Source of the DNA: Marinosulfonomonas sp. | GTDB taxonomy: Bacteria; Pseudomonadota; Alphaproteobacteria; Rhodobacterales; Rhodobacteraceae | Assembly (NCBI GenBank): GCA_015494385.1 | Contig: WGBJ01000539.1 | Span: 1-5,428, forward strand | Reading direction: 5' to 3' | Length of the DNA stretch: 5,428 nucleotides | In this document: positions 1 to 4,587 of the stretch, piece by piece | Numbering within the stretch: the stretch's first letter is position 1 | How the letters are laid out: each line of letters starts with the position of its first letter | Notes under the pieces: generated by a model | What the model was told of the DNA's origin: nothing | The model's input: only the letters and a program-made list of their open reading frames with translations | Databases searched by the model: none | Made by a program: the position numbers and the translations under genes

Positions 1-11
1 ATTATGGGTTT

Positions 12-149
12 TCAAGCCGAGTAGCACAACTTTCCATATTTGATTGAGGGTTGGAGTTGTTCGCCATTGACAATAATGGTTCCGAGAATGCCAACTTTTT
101 TATATGGCCCTACAACGAATTTGCGTAAAGAAAGACCGCTTTTCGCCAA
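12..149 (-). other. short open frame directly after the stop of the HTH gene, same frame
   Basis: Immediately after the TAG stop (152-150) of the HTH/terminase-like gene, the same minus-strand frame stays open for 45 codons, from TTG at 149-147 to TGA at 14-12. The conceptual peptide begins MAKSGLSLRKFVVG and ends KLCYSA. I recognise no family. There is no clear Shine-Dalgarno sequence before the TTG. An open run of this length can arise by chance in A+T-leaning DNA. It could be a 3' remnant of a longer ancestral gene, a readthrough extension, or noise. Treat it as a weak candidate, not a confirmed gene. Confidence 0.15.
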
Positions 150-638
150 CTAGGTTTCGGCATCGCTCTGATTTTGCTCTACATTCTCCAACAAATTTTC
201 AACACTCACAATATCTACAACCCTTTGTCCGGGGCGGACATATTCATAACCAGCTATTGGCATTTGACGGGCATCCACATGAACATTGACGGAGCCGCCA
301 GCCTTTCCCCCTGCTGCGAGGAATTCGGCCATTCTGGCCCTTACCGCTTCGCTCTTAGCTGTTGTCATCAACTCAAGGGCAACTTCAAATGCCCGCGCCT
401 GAAACACTGCACGGCTTGCTTCAACCTCGATCACATAGGCTTCTTGGGTTTTACGCAGGTATTCCTGAACAGGCGGGCGCAGAAGCGCCTTTGCAAATCC
501 GTTCCGGCTCATACCCGCATGTTTTGCTGCGACAGCAATAGAGGCTCCTTGGCGGACGCGGGCTTCTATAGCTTTGCGAACCTTGGCAGAAACGCGGGTT
601 TTGGGGGCGGGTAAGCTGTGGATTTTAGACATACCCAT
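150..638 (-). CDS. HTH-domain protein resembling phage terminase small subunit
   Basis: A 162-residue basic protein, counted from the ATG at 638. Residues about 20-60 form a helix-turn-helix-like segment: RKAIEARV, then AAKHAGMSRNGF, then an ALLRPPVQEYL helix. This layout is common in small terminase subunits and related phage DNA-binding proteins of alphaproteobacteria. Residues about 62-110 are mainly helical and Ala/Glu/Arg-rich. The C-terminal part has VNVHVDARQ and GYEYVRPGQRVVDI, a tail I associate with phage-derived proteins of this group. If it is a small terminase, it would recognise phage DNA for packaging. No large terminase, portal or integrase is visible, so it may be a remnant or a repurposed regulator. 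The start is uncertain: GTG at 671, ATG at 638 and ATG at 632 share the frame. None has a well-spaced Shine-Dalgarno, since the nearest AGGTGA (660-655) lies 16 bases before the ATG at 638. The gene lies in A+T-richer DNA beside a tRNA 3' end, which supports acquisition by transfer. Confidence 0.6.
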   Translation of the reverse strand: MGMSKIHSLPAPKTRVSAKVRKAIEARVRQGASIAVAAKHAGMSRNGFAKALLRPPVQEYLRKTQEAYVIEVEASRAVFQARAFEVALELMTTAKSEAVRARMAEFLAAGGKAGGSVNVHVDARQMPIAGYEYVRPGQRVVDIVSVENLLENVEQNQSDAET

Positions 639-732
639 TTGTAGTGGGAAAAATTCACCTGACCCATGCACACAAAAAATTAAAAAAATCGCGCGGGGGT
701 TGGTGGACTATGGGTAGGCAAACTTTGAATTT

Positions 733-781
733 TACCCCCCCCTCACTGTTCAGAGCGCTATACAGAGCAACAAGGGGGGTA
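733..781. repeat. inverted repeat of C-tract and G-tract, 8-bp arms
   Basis: TACCCCCC at 733-740 pairs perfectly with GGGGGGTA at 774-781, across a 33-base loop. The loop can itself form a small CTGT/ACAG hairpin (746-749 with 762-765). On the plus strand the right arm is followed within a few bases by six T (785-790), which resembles an intrinsic terminator. The loop is long for that role, and no plus-strand gene lies upstream to be terminated. It is about 95-140 bases upstream of the HTH gene start, so it could instead sit in that gene's control region. Confidence 0.35.
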
Positions 782-835
782 TCATTTTTTCTTTGCCATC
801 AGCCATCATAAACTCACAAACGAGTAGCGAGAGCA

Positions 836-851
836 AACCCACTGGTGGGTT
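836..851. repeat. short inverted repeat, AACCCAC/GTGGGTT
   Basis: Seven-base arms AACCCAC (836-842) and GTGGGTT (845-851) are separated by two bases. It lies in the gene-free stretch 672-918 between the HTH gene and the tRNA 3' end. No T-tract follows on either strand, so a terminator is not supported. A protein-binding site or part of an attachment region is possible but unproven. Apart from this and the repeat at 733-781, I see nothing recognisable in 672-918; in particular there is no integrase fragment. Confidence 0.3.
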
Positions 852-918
852 AAATGGTGGGACAGCATACAGATAAAGGAAAACTATCCATATATTTCAA
901 CATGATATCTAGGATGTT

Positions 919-995
919 TGGTAGCGGGAGAGGGACTTGAACCCCCGACACGCGGATTATGATTCCGCTGCTCTAACCACCTGAGCTACCCCGCC
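919..995 (-). tRNA. tRNA-Met (anticodon CAT)
   Basis: A complete 77-base cloverleaf on the minus strand: acceptor GGCGGGG (995-989) with TCCCGCT (929-923), D-arm GCTC/GAGC, anticodon stem GCGGA/TCCGC around loop ATCATAA with anticodon CAT at 961-959, a 5-base variable loop, T-arm GGGGG/CCCTC with loop TTCAAGT, discriminator A (922) and encoded CCA (921-919). The D-arm with GG in the loop and a first pair that is not mismatched in the initiator fashion argue for an elongator rather than initiator tRNA. CAT could also belong to tRNA-Ile2, where C34 becomes lysidine; I favour elongator Met but cannot exclude Ile2. Two oddities are a G-U first acceptor pair and an A at position 32, where a pyrimidine is usual. 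The gene follows the MuiA-like gene on the same strand, and its 3' end faces the A+T-rich segment. Confidence 0.93.
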
Positions 996-1007
996 GGACC
1001 GAGGCTG

Positions 1008-1036
1008 GATTTATGGGACAGGGGCGGTGCCGTCAA
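1008..1036 (-). promoter_or_regulatory. candidate sigma70-type promoter of the tRNA gene
   Basis: On the minus strand TTGACG (1036-1031) matches the -35 consensus in five of six positions. A weaker -10 lies around CATAAATC (1015-1008); TAAATC gives a 17-base spacer and CATAAA a 15-base spacer. Transcription would start near 1001, a few bases before the tRNA 5' end at 995, the arrangement expected for a tRNA promoter. The -35 overlaps the loop and inner arm of the hairpin behind the upstream gene. The -10 is poor, so this is an inference. Confidence 0.45.
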
Positions 1037-1055
1037 GAGGAAAACGGCACCGCCC
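1022..1055 (-). terminator. strong hairpin behind the MuiA-like gene, terminator-like without T-tract
   Basis: A perfect 12-bp stem, GGGCGGTGCCGT (1055-1044 on the minus strand) with ACGGCACCGCCC (1033-1022), has a 10-base loop and begins 20 bases past the stop codon of the MuiA-like gene. Position and strength fit a transcript end. The bases that follow (CTGTCCCATAAATCC) hold no T-run, so it may be a weak terminator or a 3'-end stabiliser that lets some transcripts continue into the tRNA. Confidence 0.55.
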
Positions 1056-1075
1056 GCTGATCTATCTGTGTTTCG

Positions 1076-2713
1076 CTACTGCGCCCAGTTCAATATGAAG
1101 TCTTTTGGCCAGCTTAACGAGGTGGTCAGGCGCACCGTTTGGGTTTCGCCCGGTTCAATCGTCATATCCCACGCCGCCAGACCGCGCACACCGTCCACGT
1201 CTGTTTCCGTTGGATTCGGACGGATGCGGGTGCTGACCACCAAATCCTCTTGCTGGGAATAGGGCAATGCGTATAGCGCGCGCACCTCTTGCGGCCTGTC
1301 GGTCAGGTTCTCGATCGAGAACTCAACCACATCTTCGCGGGTGTTGCTGGTGGTGATGATGCCGCTGTCGCCGGTTTCCTGCCGCAGGGCGGTATAGGTC
1401 AGACGCACGCCTTCCATCGCGCCAAAGGGCAGGTCGGTTTCGGCCCCTGCGGGGATCAGGGCAAAATCACTGCGCCCGATGAATGCGCCATCACGGTAAT
1501 AGGACGCCATGCCCGGCAACAGGGGTTCGCCTGTATCGTTGGTGATCGCGGCCATGACGAATGCGGTTTCATCCCAGCGCGGGATGGCCAGCAGGCTGGT
1601 CTCCACCGGCAGATCGAAACTGTCCAGCACCAGTTGCACGGTTTCGTTGTTCTCCAGCGTCACCTTGCGCGGATAGACATAGCGCAGGCTTAGCCCGTCG
1701 AATTGGGCCGAGGCCATGATGACGGCTTCTTCGACCATAACCGGTTCGGCCATGGCCATATCCGCACCAGATGCCATTCGTGCAGTCGAGGATAGCTTGG
1801 CCACTGGCACATTTTCATAGATCGTGGCCAGATTGTACCCAGCATCGCTGGGCGCGGATTGCGAAAACGGGTTGGCGGTGGACAGAACCAGATCAATATC
1901 GGCCCATGCCTGCCCCGTGCCCTGCTCGACCACCACCTTGCGTTCAACCGTCAATGACGGGTCATCGCCATAGGTCAGGCGGAAATCGTAATCGACGCCC
2001 CAACGCGCGTTATCAACGATCCGCGCCACTTCGAAACTGGCACTGACCGGCGCTGCCACCTCGACCGAAACAGCCATCATACCGCCCTGACCGGCGGGCG
2101 GGGACAGGCGGGCGAACAGGCGCTCGGCCTCGGCCAGATCGTCGTTCAGATCGCGCAACTCCTTGTTCAGGTCGCGCGATTGCTGTTCCAGTTCCAGCCG
2201 CCGCGCAATTGTCGCTTCGGCCTCGTCCCGCAGCATTTGCGCCAATGCACGCAGCTGCGCCGGATCGGCATTGGCCAACTCACCACCGCTGACAGATTTC
2301 AAAAACCCCGTCTGCGTGTCCAGCGCCGCCAGTTGCAAGTTCACTGTGCGGGTTTGGGTCTGCTTTGCGGTGATCGCATCCTTTGCCGCCTCGACCGCCG
2401 CCTTGGCCTGGGCCTGAGCAGGCGACAGCAACGCGTCCTGATCATAGGTCACATCGTCCAGATAATTGATCGCCCCGATGGTCACACCGTCACTGACCTT
2501 TAGCTGCGGCGGGGTGAAATTATAGCCGGACAGATCATAGGGCAGCAACACACGGTGACTGCCGGCGGGCAGGTCCACAGTGGCGCGATAGGTCACGCTG
2601 GCCCCTTCGGAATAGATGGTGGCGGCCGTGACATTTAGCGGCGTGGTAAAATCATCAGCCCACGCGGGCAGCGCGATGAACGAGGCAGAAAGACCCAGAA
2701 GAAGGTTACGCAT
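1076..2713 (-). CDS. secreted DUF4139 / mucoidy inhibitor MuiA family protein
   Basis: A 545-residue protein with a Sec signal peptide: a short basic start (MRN), a hydrophobic core at 4-16 and an AWA|DD cleavage site after residue 19. It therefore acts in the periplasm or outside. Residues about 28-95 match the N-terminal DUF4140-like strand region (ATIYSEGASVTYRA). Residues about 97-203 form a charged, Ala/Leu/Glu-rich coiled coil broken near 140-150. The DUF4139-like beta-rich part runs from about 225 to 535, with WGVDYDFRLTYG, GQAWADIDLVLSTANP, YPRKVTL, LLPGMASYYRDGAFIG and a SLSWPKDF ending. The length fits the family. The name MuiA comes from a reported effect on mucoidy; no biochemical function is established to my knowledge. 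A plausible SD (AGGTG, 2723-2719) precedes the ATG. The gene is separated from asd by that gene's terminator and a repeat element, so it is probably transcribed alone. Confidence 0.88.
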   Translation of the reverse strand: MRNLLLGLSASFIALPAWADDFTTPLNVTAATIYSEGASVTYRATVDLPAGSHRVLLPYDLSGYNFTPPQLKVSDGVTIGAINYLDDVTYDQDALLSPAQAQAKAAVEAAKDAITAKQTQTRTVNLQLAALDTQTGFLKSVSGGELANADPAQLRALAQMLRDEAEATIARRLELEQQSRDLNKELRDLNDDLAEAERLFARLSPPAGQGGMMAVSVEVAAPVSASFEVARIVDNARWGVDYDFRLTYGDDPSLTVERKVVVEQGTGQAWADIDLVLSTANPFSQSAPSDAGYNLATIYENVPVAKLSSTARMASGADMAMAEPVMVEEAVIMASAQFDGLSLRYVYPRKVTLENNETVQLVLDSFDLPVETSLLAIPRWDETAFVMAAITNDTGEPLLPGMASYYRDGAFIGRSDFALIPAGAETDLPFGAMEGVRLTYTALRQETGDSGIITTSNTREDVVEFSIENLTDRPQEVRALYALPYSQQEDLVVSTRIRPNPTETDVDGVRGLAAWDMTIEPGETQTVRLTTSLSWPKDFILNWAQ

Positions 2714-2800
2714 GAAAGCACCTGTTTGTTAGGTTTAAATAGTCGGTTATAATTCTTTGACGTATCTTATCCTATAATCCTTGGTGAACCCTATGAAAAA

Positions 2801-2965
2801 ACTCGTCATGCGCGAAAATGATAGCGCCCGACCTGGTGGGCGCCGGGTGCGTCGGGTTTCGCATATGGAAGCTCGCTGAATACCTAAACATATCCCTTGA
2901 TTGCAACGCCGCAAAGCGCCCTCCATGGGGAGGTCGGGCGCTGTCATTTTTGCAAAATGACGGGT
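2801..2965. repeat. intergenic element with ~35-bp imperfect inverted-repeat ends
   Basis: The left arm 2801-2834 and right arm 2931-2965 are inverted copies matching at about 29 of 35 positions with one gap, including a perfect 12-bp core AGCGCCCGACCT (2823-2834) against 2931-2942. The interior is 96 bases; weaker complementarity around GGGCGCC (2838-2844) and GCGCCCTCC (2916-2924) suggests the pairing continues inward. The 9-mer CGGGTGCGT also occurs directly at 2844-2852 and 2961-2969. It lies between the asd terminator and the 5' end of the MuiA-like gene and codes for nothing convincing. It could be a MITE-like or other dispersed intergenic repeat, or template for a long RNA hairpin. I saw no clear target-site duplication. 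Confidence 0.6.
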
Positions 2966-2994
2966 GCGTGCGGGATGGGTTGTGATTCGAAACC

Positions 2995-3028
2995 AAAAAG
3001 GGCCAGGCAGAGATTATCCGCCAAGCCC
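2995..3028 (-). terminator. Rho-independent terminator of asd
   Basis: On the minus strand, 28 bases after the asd stop, GGGCTTGGC (3028-3020) pairs with GCCTGGCCC (3008-3000). The stem has one T-T mismatch and one G-U pair, and the loop is 11 bases. Five T (2999-2995) follow at once. This is the standard intrinsic-terminator layout and makes readthrough into the MuiA-like gene less likely. Confidence 0.65.
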
Positions 3029-3056
3029 CGATATTAATTCTGCAATATCCGCAAAA

Positions 3057-4079
3057 TCAGCGTTTGCTTAGGATCCGGTTCACATAAACCTCGGCAATCT
3101 GCACCGCGTTCAGCGCGGCACCCTTGCGCAGGTTGTCCGACACGCACCATAGGTTCAGCCCGTTATCAATCGTGCTGTCCTGACGGATGCGCGAAATGAA
3201 GGTGGCGTAATCGCCCACACATTCCACCGGCGTGACGTAACCGCCGTCCTCGCGTTTGTCGATCACCATGATACCGGGGGATTCGCGCAGGATGTCGCGG
3301 GCTTCGTCCTCGTCCAGATGGTCCTCGAACTCGATGTTGACGGATTCGGCGTGGCCAACGAAAACCGGCACGCGAACGCAGGTCGCAGTCACCTTGATGT
3401 CCTTGTCCACGATCTTTTTGGTCTCGGCGACCATTTTCCATTCTTCTTTTGTGCTGCCATCGTCCATGAACACATCAATATGCGGGATCACGTTGAATGC
3501 GATCTGTTTGGTGAATTTCTTGGGCGGCTTGTTGTCTGTCGGATTGTAGATCGACTTGGTCTGGTCCCACAGCTCGTCAATGGCTTCCTTGCCGGCGCCC
3601 GATACGGACTGATAGGTCGAAACCACCACCCGTTTGATCGTCGCGCGGTCATGCAGCGGTTTCAGCGCCACAACCATCTGCGCGGTCGAACAGTTGGGGT
3701 TGGCGATGATCATCTTGTTTTTGCAACCCTCGATCGCATCGGCATTCACCTCGGGAACGATCAGCGGGATTTCCGGATCATAGCGATACAGCGACGAATT
3801 ATCGATCACCAGACAACCGGCCTTGGCGGCGACGGGCGCGTATTTCTTGGTTGCGTCCGAGCCAACAGCAAACAGCGCAATATCCCAGCCGGAAAAGTCG
3901 AACGTATCCAGATCCTGTGTCTTGAGCGTTTTATCACCAAAGCTGACTTCGGTTCCCAGCGAGCGGCGCGAGGCAAGCACGGCAAGCTCGTCCACGGGGA
4001 ACTGACGTTCATCCAGAATATTCAGCATTTCGCGGCCCACGTTACCGGTGGCCCCAACGACGGCGATTTTATAGCCCAT
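3057..4079 (-). CDS. asd: aspartate-semialdehyde dehydrogenase
   Basis: A 340-residue cytosolic enzyme that reduces L-aspartyl-4-phosphate to L-aspartate 4-semialdehyde with NADPH, at the branch leading to lysine/diaminopimelate, threonine, methionine and isoleucine. The N-terminal Rossmann motif GATGNVG lies at residues 9-15. The catalytic Cys130 is in NPNCST, followed by YQSVSGAG (156-163), EEWKM (212-216), CVRVPV (234-239) with a substrate-binding Arg236, and GHAES (242-246) with the expected catalytic His243. All key residues are present and the length is normal for the family. The ATG at 4079 is preferred because AGGAGA (4091-4086) precedes it by six bases and the protein then starts MGYKIAVVGATG as in homologues. 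The frame stays open upstream to 4181, but those 34 codons look non-coding. The gene diverges from the helicase gene across a long intergenic region and ends with its own terminator. Confidence 0.97.
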   Translation of the reverse strand: MGYKIAVVGATGNVGREMLNILDERQFPVDELAVLASRRSLGTEVSFGDKTLKTQDLDTFDFSGWDIALFAVGSDATKKYAPVAAKAGCLVIDNSSLYRYDPEIPLIVPEVNADAIEGCKNKMIIANPNCSTAQMVVALKPLHDRATIKRVVVSTYQSVSGAGKEAIDELWDQTKSIYNPTDNKPPKKFTKQIAFNVIPHIDVFMDDGSTKEEWKMVAETKKIVDKDIKVTATCVRVPVFVGHAESVNIEFEDHLDEDEARDILRESPGIMVIDKREDGGYVTPVECVGDYATFISRIRQDSTIDNGLNLWCVSDNLRKGAALNAVQIAEVYVNRILSKR

Positions 4080-4085
4080 GACGGG

Positions 4086-4091
4086 TCTCCT
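4086..4091 (-). promoter_or_regulatory. ribosome binding site of asd
   Basis: AGGAGA on the minus strand, six bases before the ATG at 4079. It decides the start over the longer open frame that reaches 4181. Confidence 0.8.
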
Positions 4092-4206
4092 ATATGGGAA
4101 TCTCTTTGTAACGCTGCGCTGATACCGCAAGCGGGCGGCGGGGGAAAGGGGCAGTTGGTGCGCAGATGCGCAACATGGCACGGCGGCACCGCCGGGCCGC
4201 GCCCGA

Positions 4207-4223
4207 CCCTCCCCACGGGAGGG
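4207..4223 (-). promoter_or_regulatory. stable hairpin in the presumed asd leader
   Basis: CCCTCCC (4223-4217 read on the minus strand) and GGGAGGG (4213-4207) form a perfect 7-bp G+C-rich stem with a 3-base loop. If asd is transcribed from the candidate promoter near 4242-4270, this hairpin lies about 10-30 bases into a leader of roughly 155 bases. A GC-rich hairpin (4181-4185 with 4190-4194, CGGCG/CGCCG) follows it. No T-tract, leader peptide or known riboswitch was recognised, so a control role is only a possibility. Confidence 0.35.
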
Positions 4224-4230
4224 CGCTCTT

Positions 4231-4258
4231 GCAACGTATCAATCAGAGTGATCGTTGC
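4231..4258. repeat. imperfect palindrome in the asd/helicase intergenic region
   Basis: GCAACG (4231-4236) and ATCA (4238-4241) mirror TGAT (4249-4252) and CGTTGC (4253-4258), with one bulged T at 4237 and a 7-base centre. The ten paired positions and the spacing resemble an operator for a dimeric regulator. It overlaps the -10 and spacer of the best asd promoter candidate. It could equally fold as an RNA hairpin. Confidence 0.4.
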
Positions 4259-4270
4259 GGAATATGTCAC
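4242..4270 (-). promoter_or_regulatory. candidate promoter of asd
   Basis: On the minus strand GTGACA (4270-4265; five of six to TTGACA) lies 17 bases from TCTGAT (4247-4242; four of six to TATAAT). Transcription would begin near 4235 and give a leader of about 155 bases. No better pair was seen closer to the gene. Purely sequence-based, so tentative. Confidence 0.35.
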
Positions 4271-4293
4271 TACCCCCGCACTAAAAACTGTTG

Positions 4294-4343
4294 CAGGCGC
4301 CCACCCAGGGTCGGGCACGACCCTCTGTTTCAACACTCGCCTG
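4294..4343. other. nested stem-loop in divergent intergenic region
   Basis: An outer stem CAGGCG (4294-4299) with CGCCTG (4338-4343) encloses a perfect 7-bp hairpin AGGGTCG (4307-4313) with CGACCCT (4318-4324), loop GGCA. It lies directly upstream of the TTGACA element at 4344 and matches no RNA family I recognise. It may be a small structured RNA, a DNA-binding region, or coincidence in G+C-rich sequence. The rest of 4092-4587 holds the promoters and hairpins listed separately, and no believable gene. Confidence 0.25.
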
Positions 4344-4372
4344 TTGACATTCACCGCCGCAACCCCGATATG
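4344..4372 (+). promoter_or_regulatory. candidate promoter of the DEAD-box helicase gene
   Basis: A perfect -35 hexamer TTGACA (4344-4349) is followed after 17 bases by GATATG (4367-4372), a weak -10 with three of six matches. Transcription would start near 4380 and leave a leader of about 210 bases before the TTG start at 4588. Long leaders are known for some cold-induced RNA helicase genes, but nothing here proves such control. A 6-bp hairpin GGCCCG/CGGGCC (4510-4525) lies in this leader. Confidence 0.4.
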
Positions 4373-4574
4373 CCATTCATCCCGAGTGGTCGCCGCGTGA
4401 GCAGCCCGCCTTGATTGGCAGTCGGGACGCCCCAAGGTGCGATAACCTTTCACCAAGTTCCCATTCACGCGGGGTTCTGACGGCCACACTGGTCGCAACC
4501 TCAGACGTTGGCCCGCAATCGGGCCTCATGCTGATTCCATCGGCAGGTCCGTTTTGGGCCGCCGAAGACATATG

Positions 4575-4580
4575 AAAGGG
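4575..4580 (+). promoter_or_regulatory. ribosome binding site of the helicase gene
   Basis: AAAGGG lies seven bases before the TTG at 4588. It supports this TTG as the start, because an in-frame TGA at 4573-4575 excludes any start further upstream and no ATG or GTG lies between. Confidence 0.6.
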
Positions 4581-4587
4581 TCATTCC

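Noticed and set aside
174..614. 146-codon plus-strand open frame antisense to the HTH protein
   Set aside because: A Cys/Phe/His-rich product with no domain. The minus-strand protein has a coherent helix-turn-helix and a recognisable C-terminal tail.
2757..2778. Plus-strand TTGACG and TATAAT that look like a promoter
   Set aside because: The spacer is only 10 bases, too short for a sigma70 promoter, and no plus-strand gene follows.
2747..2996. Two overlapping minus-strand small open frames (66 and 74 codons) across the repeat element
   Set aside because: They overlap each other in different frames, lie over the inverted repeat, lack convincing ribosome binding sites (the longer starts with TTG), and give Arg/Pro-rich peptides without a known domain. 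The repeat explains the region better.
3318..4400. 360-codon plus-strand open frame antisense to asd
   Set aside because: It mirrors the asd gene, whose protein is complete and has all catalytic motifs. The antisense product is rich in His, Arg and Gly, has no recognisable domain and runs on into the intergenic region; it is a G+C-driven shadow.
4022..4498. 158-codon minus-strand open frame across the asd 5' end and the intergenic region
   Set aside because: It overlaps asd in another frame, contains the asd promoter candidates and hairpins, and resembles no protein family.
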